DNA of 33,415 nucleotides from JBFMDN01 sp040753915. Its GTDB lineage: Bacteria > Desulfobacterota > Desulfomonilia > Desulfomonilales > Desulfomonilaceae. Below the pieces are notes generated by a model that ran no database searches, was not told where the DNA came from, and saw only the letters and a program-made list of their open reading frames with translations. Location: contig JBFMDN010000063.1 in the NCBI GenBank assembly GCA_040753915.1, positions 1 through 33,415 on the forward strand. Reading direction: 5' to 3'. This document shows, piece after piece, positions 8,062 through 16,095 of the stretch. The stretch's first letter is position 1; the number at the start of each line of letters is the position of its first letter. The position numbers and the translations under genes are program-made.

Positions 8062-9360
8062 TCATTGGTCATCCAGTCCGCAAGCGGATCGAACCACTCC
8101 TATCATATACAGGGATCCTGCAGCGAGGATGAGGTCGCTTTTGGAAGCCCTTTTCAGCAGCATCTCCAGCCCTTCTCCTATGGTCCCCGCTGGTCGAGCG
8201 GGTACTCCACACTGCCGGACCAGAGAAGCCAATACGTTCGGGTCCAGGGCACGATTTCCTAGCGGGGGCACGCAAACTACTTCTCGAGCAACCGGCGCGA
8301 TAATCCTTGCCAAGACCTCATAGTTTTTATCCTGCAGAACCCCGAGAAGCAGGAGAGGCTTGACCCCCGGATATACGCTGGCAACGGCCCTCTTGAGCAA
8401 CCGCATTCCTTCAGGTGTGTGTGCCCCGTCTATGAGCACATCCGGGTCTCTCCTGACAGTCTCGAACCTTCCGGGAAATCGCGTCTCTTCAATACCTTTC
8501 CGGATACACTGCTCGTCGACTCTCCATCCCTGTCCGATGAGCTCTTCCACTGCCGCTATGGCAAGCGACCCATTCTTCATCTGATACGTGCAGGGTGCGG
8601 GTGGAGTGATGTTCTCGATCTGCAACCGACGCGACGTGTACGTGAACCTGTCACGCCCAGTCCTCAGCCCTTTGAAATCGCGGCCAAATTCTGCAACAGG
8701 GGCTCCCAGTCTCTTGGCCACCTCGAGAATGACCTGCCTCGCATCTCGTCTCGACGCGCCGGTGACCAGAGGAGTCCCCCTCTTGATAATGCCGGCCTTT
8801 TCTCGAGCAACCGATGCGATCCCTATGCCCAGATAGTCCTCATGTTCCCGAGAGATATCGGTGATTACCGTTACCGTGGGTCGCGTAGTGTTGGTAGCGT
8901 CCAGCCGTCCACCGAGCCCCACCTCCACAACCGCCGCATCAGGTCGCTCCTGAGCTATGCAGTCGAACGCCATAGCAGTGGTGAACTCGAAGTACGTGGT
9001 CCGATCGGGATCGTACAGCTCTCGTATCTTTCGTGCTGATGAGATCACCGCGTCTCGAGAGACGAGCGCGCCGTTGATCCGTATCCGCTCCCTGAAATCA
9101 TTCAAGTGCGGTGAGGTATAGAGGGCAGTCTTCAGACCTGCGCTGCGGAGAATGCCGTATATGAAAGCGCTTGTAGACCCTTTTCCATTGCTCCCGGCCA
9201 CATGGATCACGGGAAAGCTCAATTGAGGATTCCCGAGCTCCTTCAGCAAGGTGGAAATATTCTCCAGGCCGAGGAGAATGCCGAACCGCTCGAGACTATA
9301 AAGGAATCGGATAGTCTCTTCGTACGCTTCATCCGTTGAGACGATCGGTCGTGCATGCAT
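8062..9360 (-). CDS. folC: Dihydrofolate synthase / folylpolyglutamate synthase
   Basis: A Mur-ligase-family enzyme of 432 aa that adds glutamate to dihydropteroate and/or folates using ATP, in the cytoplasm. The P-loop is HVAGSNGKGST, followed by YTSPHLNDFRERIRINGALV, the central-domain motif VEVGLGGRLDATN, and DISREHEDYLG. The C-terminal ligase domain carries VLIDGAHTPEGM. Length matches the family. I place the start at ATG 9360 (MHARPIV) because GAGG lies about nine bases upstream; the frame extends 12 codons further without better support. It is the first gene of a minus-strand unit with lptD, served by the promoter at 9703-9731. Whether it is mono- or bifunctional cannot be told from sequence alone. 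Confidence 0.93.
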   Translation of the reverse strand: MHARPIVSTDEAYEETIRFLYSLERFGILLGLENISTLLKELGNPQLSFPVIHVAGSNGKGSTSAFIYGILRSAGLKTALYTSPHLNDFRERIRINGALVSRDAVISSARKIRELYDPDRTTYFEFTTAMAFDCIAQERPDAAVVEVGLGGRLDATNTTRPTVTVITDISREHEDYLGIGIASVAREKAGIIKRGTPLVTGASRRDARQVILEVAKRLGAPVAEFGRDFKGLRTGRDRFTYTSRRLQIENITPPAPCTYQMKNGSLAIAAVEELIGQGWRVDEQCIRKGIEETRFPGRFETVRRDPDVLIDGAHTPEGMRLLKRAVASVYPGVKPLLLLGVLQDKNYEVLARIIAPVAREVVCVPPLGNRALDPNVLASLVRQCGVPARPAGTIGEGLEMLLKRASKSDLILAAGSLYMIGVVRSACGLDDQ

Positions 9361-9702
9361 GGCGCAGGCCTCTATTGTTCCATATCCGTAGCGCAATGCG
9401 GGCTCATCACGGAATGCTCTTACTGCACCCTGTTTCGTGCCAATGGGCCGTTCAAGGCATCATCCCGGTCGTGCAACCGAGGGCTTCTGATAGTCCCTGA
9501 ATCTTCCCTCTTCGTCTCGGGCCCGAGGACCTCTTCCTCGCGGCGGCTTTCACCACACACCCCGCGACCGAAGCCGACACGGTACCCGCCCGGATCCTCA
9601 ACGCTATGCCTCATCTGTTGGTACAGCAATCACACGTGGACCCGGAACCAAGAGCCCCACCCTTGCGCAGATCCCTTTCACGCTTTTCCCAAGCGTGGCT
9701 CT
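9361..9702 (-). other. Long non-coding leader of the folC-lptD unit
   Basis: About 340 bases lie between the predicted promoter and the folC start, with no convincing gene. A 7-bp hairpin (9679-9685 with 9691-9697, loop ttccc) would sit at the very 5' end of the transcript. A minus-strand frame from ATG 9614 to about 9420 (MRHSVEDPGGYRVG...) has no ribosome site. I do not recognise a riboswitch here. Confidence 0.4.
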
Positions 9703-9731
9703 TCTATACCATACCACCGAAAGCCCGTCAA
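9703..9731 (-). promoter_or_regulatory. Sigma-70 promoter for folC-lptD
   Basis: On the minus strand, TTGACG (9731-9726), a 17-base spacer and TATAGA (9708-9703). Close to consensus with ideal spacing, in a gene-free gap and pointing at folC. Confidence 0.55.
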
Positions 9732-9782
9732 TGTGGTGCAGGAGTAACATTCCGTATTGATTGAGAATTGTCGTGCTGGAGT

Positions 9783-10757
9783 CTAAAGCGCTTCTTTCAA
9801 CCGCGAGATCATTGCACTCCAATGAGAACTGTCCCGATAGATGGTGACTCTCCCGCCCAAGCCTACGAGCTCGTCTTTCCGGTAGCGCTTCTTCATTTTC
9901 AACTTCTCTGCTAACATTCTCGCGTGCCTGGTCGGCGTATCCATGTGCACCGTGCTTACGATCTTCATCGCGGGATTGCTCTCCAGGAGAGCTGGAACTG
10001 TCTTGAGAATGTCCCGGTCGAACCAGCAATCAAAATAAACCAGCTTTCTCAATCTCGCCCGGAACACCGTGGCAAAGGGATCGTCTTTCTCACTTTGAGC
10101 GAGCCAGTTTCCCACCGAATCTAGGACCCTGCCTCCTCCGGAAAATCCGGCAAGCGTTATCGTGGCTCTTTCCTTCCTGACGTGGGGAAAACGTCTCTGA
10201 AATGACTTGAATATGCGATTCACCGTCTGAAAGAGGCGTTCAGGAGGCTCGCCGTCAGGCGGAATCAGGTATTTCCAGCGATTCCGGCTCCTGGACTCGG
10301 GAACGACGTACGGCGTGTCCACGAATCCGACAAACAGGAATGGCCTGTGCGGTCTCTTTTGTGCAGCTTCTCTCAGCTCTTTCTGAAACGTTCGGTAATA
10401 GTCCTTGGAATGCATGCCGTGGAAGTACAGGACGAGCTCCACATCCCGAAAACGCTTGAAATTGTAATGTCCGGCAATCCACACATACCGCATCTCCTCG
10501 TCCCAGGGAGGCACCCGCCACTTCTGATAGGGTACTTGGCCGTCCTGGGAGCAAATGAGCGCCGTGTCCTCGGTCAGCACCGGCATCGTTGTTTCCCGAA
10601 CGACATAGGGAGAGAGAGTTGTGAGCGAACATGAGCAGGTGAAGACGGACAGAAAAGCAAGGAGCCCTACGCTCGCGATCCTCACACCGTGGCCTGGAAG
10701 CCCGAATCCGGTCGACCTGTGCGAGAGAAATGAAGAAGTCTTCGATACGCGAGGCAT
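9783..10757 (-). CDS. Secreted or lipid-anchored alpha/beta-hydrolase-like protein
   Basis: 324 aa, family not recognised. The N terminus has a basic stretch and a hydrophobic segment (IASVGLLAFLSVFTCSCS), so it is exported. One of the two cysteines could be a lipoprotein Cys, but neither context is an ideal lipobox. The mature part contains VELVLYFHGMHSKDYYR, like the oxyanion-hole HG strand of esterases, and LAGFSGGGRVLDS, a GxSxGG nucleophile elbow. Asp in YFDCWFDRDIL and His in YRDSSHWSAM are candidates to complete a triad. An esterase or peptidase in the envelope is therefore plausible. I use ATG 10757 because GGAGGG sits 12 bases upstream; ATG 10769 directly abuts that site. It has its own promoter at 10807-10835. 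Confidence 0.75.
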   Translation of the reverse strand: MPRVSKTSSFLSHRSTGFGLPGHGVRIASVGLLAFLSVFTCSCSLTTLSPYVVRETTMPVLTEDTALICSQDGQVPYQKWRVPPWDEEMRYVWIAGHYNFKRFRDVELVLYFHGMHSKDYYRTFQKELREAAQKRPHRPFLFVGFVDTPYVVPESRSRNRWKYLIPPDGEPPERLFQTVNRIFKSFQRRFPHVRKERATITLAGFSGGGRVLDSVGNWLAQSEKDDPFATVFRARLRKLVYFDCWFDRDILKTVPALLESNPAMKIVSTVHMDTPTRHARMLAEKLKMKKRYRKDELVGLGGRVTIYRDSSHWSAMISRLKEAL

Positions 10758-10806
10758 GGGGATGAGCATCCCTCCATACGGGATTCACCCTCCCCGAGCG
10801 ATGCAA

Positions 10807-10835
10807 TTCTAACAGCATATTGTCCGGATTGTCAA
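10807..10835 (-). promoter_or_regulatory. Sigma-70 promoter for the esterase-like gene
   Basis: On the minus strand, consensus TTGACA (10835-10830), a 17-base spacer and TTAGAA (10812-10807), about 50 bases upstream of the gene start and in the 173-186 bp gap after the GSCFA gene. Confidence 0.6.
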
Positions 10836-10942
10836 TAAAGGCAACCCGAATCCAGAAATAATGATCTGATATGATAGCAGAAAGTTGTTGTAATCCTGTC
10901 AGGGGCAGCCTGCCCGTCTCACGACTTCCAGTTCGCGAAGAG

Positions 10943-11890
10943 TCACGCATAGTGACTGAAAAACATTCGCATAATTAGCTCGATGGTCTCCTGGTTGACG
11001 TGGAAATTCTCCCTCCCTTCAGCAAAGATGGAGCCTCCGATCAATGGTCTGTATACGGTGGCTATTTCGTACGCGGGAAAGTAGTGGACGTTGTCATACC
11101 TGGCGACAAGCTCGTCTGCCGCGGCCCTCAGAGTGGATTTAGAGTTGCAGCTTGCGGAAATGACATCTGCGTCTGTCCTGAATGTTGCCCACAGGTGAAC
11201 GGGAGATACGGTGACGATTATTGCGCAGGAAGGATTGTGCGCTCTCATGATCTCCCGGATTCTCATGAGATTGTCCAGATTCTCCTCGTACCGACTCACC
11301 CGGAACCTGTACCGAGACATGTCGCCCCCCTCGTTCACATACGGTCCGGAAGGCAGACATATGACGGCCGAGTCCTCCACATCTTCCCAGATTTCGGTCA
11401 AACCCAGAGTGAGAATCAACACCTGCGCGCGTTCGAGCGCGCGCCGCGAGCAGCGGCGATGATGTTCGAAATCAGCCTCCGCGTGCTCTCTGTCCTCGTA
11501 GAGGATAATCCGCCGAAAAGGGTCCTGTATCACTCCCGATTGGGGGGCTTTCCACCATCGCACGCGAGGTTGCCACTCGCCAAACGTGTATTCGAAAATC
11601 TGTCGCATGGAGAACGTGTTATACACACGCTCCCACGCAGCGCTCGCGTGCTTCGATGCCGGGTGACCCGTTTCCTCGGTAATGTAAGAATACCCTTCCC
11701 TCAGCAGAACGGTCTTTATTTCCCGTGCGAAACAGGAGCCCATCGAAGCAATACGAGTCTCAGACGTTATCCGCACGTCGGTATTTGCCGGCAAGGGATA
11801 CGTGCCGTCAGGCGAAGGATTGTCGTACGAGCCGGGCCAAACTTGCCAGCTCTCAAATCGGTGAACAGGATGGACGTCCGAACGCGCCAT
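10943..11890 (-). CDS. GSCFA-domain protein
   Basis: About 315 aa. The family signature is literal: ASMGSCFAREI near the N terminus. It is followed by a GDSL/SGNH-like arrangement with VLILTLGLTEIWED, IIVTVSPVHLWAT and a C-terminal FAEGRENFHVNQETIELI. The GSCFA family is predicted to be hydrolase/esterase-like, with Ser in GSCFA and a late His as candidate catalytic residues; substrates are generally unknown. No signal peptide. The frame opens at GTG 11929, only 7 bases after the apgM stop, with ATG 11917 and ATG 11890 inside. No start has a strong ribosome site, and I chose 11890 because it best precedes the conserved region. Likely co-transcribed with apgM. Confidence 0.85.
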   Translation of the reverse strand: MARSDVHPVHRFESWQVWPGSYDNPSPDGTYPLPANTDVRITSETRIASMGSCFAREIKTVLLREGYSYITEETGHPASKHASAAWERVYNTFSMRQIFEYTFGEWQPRVRWWKAPQSGVIQDPFRRIILYEDREHAEADFEHHRRCSRRALERAQVLILTLGLTEIWEDVEDSAVICLPSGPYVNEGGDMSRYRFRVSRYEENLDNLMRIREIMRAHNPSCAIIVTVSPVHLWATFRTDADVISASCNSKSTLRAAADELVARYDNVHYFPAYEIATVYRPLIGGSIFAEGRENFHVNQETIELIMRMFFSHYA

Positions 11891-11936
11891 AAGATTGCTC
11901 GCCGGGTGGCAGCTCATGAAGCCGGCCACGTGGTTG

Positions 11937-13154
11937 TCAGGCCCCGAACTTCGCCTGTCGCAGAGCGTGTGCCGTAATGATGCTCATGAGATCCTTGGCC
12001 TCAAAGTGTCCCAACGCCCCGAGAATACAGTCACTCTCTCCGAACCCCGTCACCTTGGGATTTCTCCGGGTCACTCCAGGCGCCCACAGTACCAGAGGGA
12101 CGGGATGCCAACTGTGCGATTTCAACACTGATGGCGTCGAATGATCACCGGTCACGACCAAGACATCAGGCTTGAGATCGAGGATCTGGGGGATTACTTC
12201 ATCGACCTTTTCGATTTCTGCTACCTTGGAGTCGAAATCACCATCCTCTCCTCGGGAATCAGTATATTTATAATGAACAAAGAAGAAATCATAAGAGCCC
12301 CATTCGTCCTTGAGCGCCCGAAGCTGGTCGTCCAGATTGCCCAAGCCATGGATCAGATGCATACCGACCAAACGGGCAAGCCCCTTGTACATGGGATATA
12401 CAGCCAAGGCCGCGGCGTTGAGCTTGAAGACGTCCTGAAATTTCGGCAATCCGGGCTCCCTGGACCATCCGCGTAGAGTCACCATATTTGCCGGGTGCTC
12501 ATCCTTGATCCGTTTCCGCACTTCAGCGACCCACAGGTTGGCAAGATCCGCGGTGCGCGTGGCTTCCGCAGACCCATCCTCCGGTCTTACCGGCAGCGGC
12601 TTCACTCCCACCTTCTGCGGATCGGTCTCGTTCAGAGCGGCGGACAAGCCGTTGCCCCGGAAGATCAAAGCAAAACGATAATCTCGCACGGGCTTGACAA
12701 TGATCTCCACATCAGGAAGTGTGATGTCTTCGATGAGTCCTATCATGCGAGCACATTCTTCCGTAGAAATCCGGCCTGCCCGGCGATCGGTGATGACTCC
12801 CTCTCGATCCACCGTGCAGAAATTTCCCCGCGCAGCGATGTCTCGATCTGTCAGATCGAGTCCAATTCCCACCGCCTCCAGAACACCCCGACCAATGAGG
12901 TAGGTTACCGGATCGTAACCAAACAGACCAAGATGGCCGGGTCCGCTGCCAGGCGAGATCCCCACCTTGACCATGTGCATAAGCCCGACCATTCCTTCCC
13001 TGGCAAGGCGATCCATATTCGGCGTGTTTGCAGCCTCGAGCTCCGTGGGACCATGGGGTTCTCTCGGAAGTCCTCCGAGACCGTCCATGACCAGCAACAC
13101 GATCTTTGAATCGCCGTCGCGAGTGAGTGTCCGCATCAAGTTGAGATCTGTCAC
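11937..13154 (-). CDS. apgM: 2,3-bisphosphoglycerate-independent phosphoglycerate mutase, archaeal type
   Basis: 405 aa, alkaline-phosphatase superfamily. It interconverts 3- and 2-phosphoglycerate in glycolysis/gluconeogenesis with two metal ions. Visible motifs are IVLLVMDGLGGLP (first metal ligand), ANTPNMDRLAREG, GISPGSGPGHLGLFGYDP (catalytic Ser region), IGRGVLEAVGIG, the late DFFFVHYKYTD and VVTGDHSTPS, and KSHSWHPVPL (metal ligands Asp/His). Length and motif order fit ApgM rather than the longer GpmI. The GTG start at 13154 is backed by a strong GAGGAGGAGG stretch about 8 bases upstream. It sits between a 94-aa orphan and the GSCFA gene. Confidence 0.93.
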   Translation of the reverse strand: MTDLNLMRTLTRDGDSKIVLLVMDGLGGLPREPHGPTELEAANTPNMDRLAREGMVGLMHMVKVGISPGSGPGHLGLFGYDPVTYLIGRGVLEAVGIGLDLTDRDIAARGNFCTVDREGVITDRRAGRISTEECARMIGLIEDITLPDVEIIVKPVRDYRFALIFRGNGLSAALNETDPQKVGVKPLPVRPEDGSAEATRTADLANLWVAEVRKRIKDEHPANMVTLRGWSREPGLPKFQDVFKLNAAALAVYPMYKGLARLVGMHLIHGLGNLDDQLRALKDEWGSYDFFFVHYKYTDSRGEDGDFDSKVAEIEKVDEVIPQILDLKPDVLVVTGDHSTPSVLKSHSWHPVPLVLWAPGVTRRNPKVTGFGESDCILGALGHFEAKDLMSIITAHALRQAKFGA

Positions 13155-13256
13155 GGTCTTTGCCCCTCCTCCTCAGCATATTTGCCTGCGCAGAGACCAT
13201 CGGAATCCAAGAGGCTCCCTCGTCGGAAAGCCCCACGTCACGTCGTGCGAGCAAGG

Positions 13257-13541
13257 CTAATCCCGTTTTCCACCGCGTATCAGGCGGAGAATCGGCCCAT
13301 TGGTGAACAATCCTGCTTCTCGGAGCGCTCGGCGAAAACGAGGCATGTAGATAAGGTCCAGAGCCTGCTGCTTCCCCGGAAAAAGCCTCAACGCCAGCTT
13401 CCGAAATCCCGATATGAGTGACTCCGCTTCGGGCAAGTTCAGTCGTTGGGTCATCAATACCTGGATCAGAAGATCGGATGACACCCTGAGCGTTCGGATC
13501 CGCCTATTCTCGTCTTCCACGCGCTCGTTCTTCTGATACAT
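13257..13541 (-). CDS. Small hypothetical protein (94 aa) upstream of apgM
   Basis: Not recognised. A GGGAG ribosome site lies about 9 bases before ATG 13541. The protein is basic and mostly helical (DLLIQVLMTQRLNLPEAESL, LALRLFPGKQQALDLIYMPR), with no signal peptide or membrane segment. It lies 102 bp upstream of apgM on the same strand and diverges from the prenyltransferase gene across a 202-bp gap. Codon use looks like its neighbours. Confidence 0.7.
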   Translation of the reverse strand: MYQKNERVEDENRRIRTLRVSSDLLIQVLMTQRLNLPEAESLISGFRKLALRLFPGKQQALDLIYMPRFRRALREAGLFTNGPILRLIRGGKRD

Positions 13542-13651
13542 GCTCTTCTTCTCCCACGAAAATTCTCGCCATGATACTCGATTTCAACGGTCAAACCAAG
13601 GCCCTGCCCACCTCCAAGATCATTGTGGATACACAAACCCCTACCTTTCAA

Positions 13652-13680
13652 TTTACACCACCGGGTGATTATGGTATATT
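13652..13680 (+). promoter_or_regulatory. Sigma-70 promoter for the UbiA-family gene
   Basis: TTTACA (13652-13657), a 17-base spacer and TATATT (13675-13680), in the AT-rich divergent gap and about 60 bases before the first possible start of the downstream gene. Confidence 0.6.
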
Positions 13681-13743
13681 TTGGCCCCTTGGAGATACTT
13701 GCGTGTATTACTTTGGTGTTTTGTGATATTGTCTTAAAATAAC

Positions 13744-14814
13744 ATGAAAAAGTCTCTTGTCGCACGACGTGGCGATCCCATTGATGATCCGGTTGACTCT
13801 TTGGGCCGGAAAGGGATCCGACACGATCCAGAGCTCCATATGGGGCAGGGCGAGGTATTGCATAGTTCTGCTGGGGGCTCTCTGCTAAGCTCGATGGACC
13901 TGCAGGTCGGACAACGCGTGGAAACCGATTTCAAAACCCGTCTCATGGCCGGAATCAAGCTCGTGAGACCCGCGCAGTGGATCAAGAACGCGTTCGTCTT
14001 TATGCCCCTCATCTTCGGCGCGAGGTTGTTTTACTCGGAAGAATTCTCCCTCGTGGCCGGAATGTTCGTAACGTTTTGCCTTGCCTCGTCGGCCACCTAC
14101 ATCTTGAACGATTACGTAGACGTCGAACAGGACAGGGCCCACCCGCTGAAGAAAAGTCGCCCCTTGGCTTCGGGAACCATCAGTCCATCCGTCGCGTTTC
14201 TCCTCATGGCAATCTTTCTCGCTGCAGCCTTCGGACTTACAGCATTTTTCGGTGCGCCTCGCTCATGCTACCTTCTGCTCGTCGCATACCTCGGGCTCCA
14301 AGTGGCATACTGCTTCCTGCTGAAGAATCTCGTGATCCTCGACGTGTTGAGCATTTCCTTGGGGTTCCTTCTGAGGGTTCTTGCAGGCGCCGAGGTAGTA
14401 GACCTGCCGCTCTCCAGTTGGCTCCTGCTCTGCACATTCTCAGTGGCAATCTTCCTTGCTCTGGGCAAGAGACGACACGAAGTAGTAATTCTCAACAGTC
14501 AGGCAGCACAGCACCGCCCGGTCCTGGAAGACTACAGCGTCGCTCTTCTTGATCAGCTTCTCCAGGTAGTCACCACCTCCACGTTCATCTTCTACTGTCT
14601 ATATTCGGTCCGAGGCAACCCGGAAACAGGCGCGCGCGCGGAATGGATGATGTTCACCATCCCGTTGGTCACGTATGGTATTTTTCGATATCTTTACCTC
14701 ATCTACCACAAAGAAGAGGGAGGGTCTCCAACCGCGCTCCTGCTGACCGATCCGCCGCTCCTCGCGTGCTCGATTCTCTGGTTGACCGCCTGCATCGCCA
14801 TTATCTACTATTGA
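13744..14814 (+). CDS. UbiA-family prenyltransferase, decaprenyl-phosphate phosphoribosyltransferase-like
   Basis: Up to 356 aa, with many membrane helices from about residue 75 onward. LVRPAQWIKNAFVFMPLIFG and the Asp-rich ATYILNDYVDVEQDRAHPLK match the subgroup that transfers phosphoribose from PRPP to a polyprenyl phosphate (the Rv3806c/DPPR synthase type) rather than quinone or heme prenyltransferases. LGKRRHEVVIL is the second conserved cytoplasmic loop. Such enzymes make the precursor of polyprenyl-phospho-arabinose or a related sugar donor. The first ~60 residues are hydrophilic and unlike the family. ATG 13840 or 13894 may be the true start, and none has a clear ribosome site. No epimerase partner (DprE1/DprE2) is in the window. 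Confidence 0.85.
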   Translation: MKKSLVARRGDPIDDPVDSLGRKGIRHDPELHMGQGEVLHSSAGGSLLSSMDLQVGQRVETDFKTRLMAGIKLVRPAQWIKNAFVFMPLIFGARLFYSEEFSLVAGMFVTFCLASSATYILNDYVDVEQDRAHPLKKSRPLASGTISPSVAFLLMAIFLAAAFGLTAFFGAPRSCYLLLVAYLGLQVAYCFLLKNLVILDVLSISLGFLLRVLAGAEVVDLPLSSWLLLCTFSVAIFLALGKRRHEVVILNSQAAQHRPVLEDYSVALLDQLLQVVTTSTFIFYCLYSVRGNPETGARAEWMMFTIPLVTYGIFRYLYLIYHKEEGGSPTALLLTDPPLLACSILWLTACIAIIYY

Positions 14815-14923
14815 TTCATGGGCACGCAAACCACAGGGGGGCCCTTGAAAGATGGGGCAACGGGACGTGTTCCGATTTCATGACCCCGGCCTCTCCATGC
14901 GCTGCCGGAACAAAGGAACAGAT

Positions 14924-15226
14924 ATGAAGAAGATCATGCTGTTCGTAGTTTACCTGGGATTCCTGGCCGCTCTCGGGATTCTGCTGGGCTGTTACATCCA
15001 CGCAAGTAGAGTAAACCAAACCACGGTAATGAGCGGAGTGGCTTTCGTACGCGAGTTGCCCTACGGAGAGCACGTCGTCGGGTACATTGAGACCGTAGTA
15101 TTCTCCTACCAGGAGAAAAAGGCCTTGGACCGCTTCAAGGAAGAGCACAAAGGCAAGATCAAGGTCGATCCGGAAGTGCTGAAACGCCATCAGGAACTGT
15201 TCGGGTCTGGGGGGGGGAAGAAATAG
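14924..15226 (+). CDS. Small membrane-anchored hypothetical protein (100 aa)
   Basis: Not recognised. ATG 14924 is chosen because AAAGGA lies about 7 bases upstream and the protein then begins with a typical signal anchor (MKKIMLFVVYLGFLAALGIL). A Cys in the segment ILLGCYIH resembles a lipobox (LLGC), so it may be a lipoprotein. The remainder is charged and helical (YQEKKALDRFKEEHKGKIKV) and ends in a Gly/Lys tail (GSGGGKK). It follows the UbiA-family gene by 109 bp and may be co-transcribed. Confidence 0.65.
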   Translation: MKKIMLFVVYLGFLAALGILLGCYIHASRVNQTTVMSGVAFVRELPYGEHVVGYIETVVFSYQEKKALDRFKEEHKGKIKVDPEVLKRHQELFGSGGGKK

Positions 15227-15284
15227 GTTGATGGTTTTAAAAATAGTAATAACAATAAATTGTAAAATAATCTAAAACCAATAC

Positions 15285-15313
15285 TTGACAAACTCCGCAA
15301 GCGGTGTTACCCC
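15285..15313 (+). promoter_or_regulatory. Possible promoter with palindromic spacer
   Basis: Consensus TTGACA (15285-15290), a 17-base spacer and a weak TACCCC (15308-15313). The spacer contains a small palindrome, ccgcaagcgg. A 50-base AT-rich tract (15233-15284) lies directly upstream, as an UP-like region. Confidence 0.35.
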
Positions 15314-15394
15314 ATCACCCCGGTGCCCATGTCAGATGGGGTCCTGTCGGTACTCCCAGACCGATTCACATCCACGAAAACATCGGGAGCTGAG

Positions 15395-15841
15395 ATGAAT
15401 GTGGACAGATCCGCGGAGGATATCCATCACGCCACTATTTCTGGGGAGTTCAGTCAGAATTACCGCTTCCTCAGCGAGTTGATTGGCTGTAGGCAGAAAA
15501 ACGCCGAGGCCTCACAGGAGCTGGCAGACCTCGTCAAACAAAGTCTCTGTGGAATAAGAGACAGGCTCAACAGACGTCAGATCAAGATCCTCAACCAATT
15601 CCTTCGTCATGAAAACCGCGATGAGGACAATACCATCGAGCCGCCCGTGCCGGAGGAGTTGGAAGCAGCCATACGAGTGAGGAGAAGAGCCACATGGCTG
15701 CCCTGGGAGGCTGAAGCCATCCGGAAGATCGAGCGGTGGAGGGCCGATGTAGAGCTCATGGTCGGCCTGTGGACCCAGAGTGCATCCGTACGCGCAGTTC
15801 GGAAGGACAAGCCGGTGGATTTGTTCCAGCTTCCCGGGTAG
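15395..15841 (+). CDS. Hypothetical protein (148 aa)
   Basis: Not recognised. The frame opens at GTG 15323, but ATG 15395 (MNVDRSAED) has a GGGAG site five bases upstream and is preferred. The protein is soluble, charged and probably all-helical (LSELIGCRQKNAEASQELAD, VKQSLCGIRDRLNRRQIKIL), with a Trp-rich end (RRATWLPWEAEAIRKIERWR). There is no signal peptide or known motif. It stands alone between an AT-rich tract and the acyl-CoA dehydrogenase promoter. Confidence 0.6.
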   Translation: MNVDRSAEDIHHATISGEFSQNYRFLSELIGCRQKNAEASQELADLVKQSLCGIRDRLNRRQIKILNQFLRHENRDEDNTIEPPVPEELEAAIRVRRRATWLPWEAEAIRKIERWRADVELMVGLWTQSASVRAVRKDKPVDLFQLPG

Positions 15842-15908
15842 GGCCGAGCCCCCCGGCGGAAGTGCCTTCCTGGAACCCTACAAAAATTAGAAAAGAGCAC
15901 ATTTTTCA

Positions 15909-15937
15909 TTGACTGGCTTACCCGTCGAGCTTAGAAA
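15909..15937 (+). promoter_or_regulatory. Sigma-70 promoter for the acyl-CoA dehydrogenase
   Basis: TTGACT (15909-15914), a 17-base spacer and TAGAAA (15932-15937), in the 254-bp gap before the gene, giving a leader of about 150 bases. Confidence 0.5.
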
Positions 15938-16095
15938 AAGAGACGGGAGCGCAGACAATTCTGTCACTGAGCGGAACGACTTCTGGGCGACCCGAGCCTT
16001 CAGTACGCAACCTCTTTGTTCTCATTGAAACGCACGATCGAGCACTCCGGGATTGACCTGTAGTCCCAGCGCCCCTCGGTATGGGAGAATCATGC

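Noticed and set aside
9420..9614. A small minus-strand frame in the folC leader
   Set aside because: No ribosome site and Arg/Gly-rich composition typical of chance frames.
11000..11977. A 325-codon plus-strand frame opposite the GSCFA gene
   Set aside because: Fully antisense to a recognisable domain, Arg/Pro-rich and without motifs or ribosome site.
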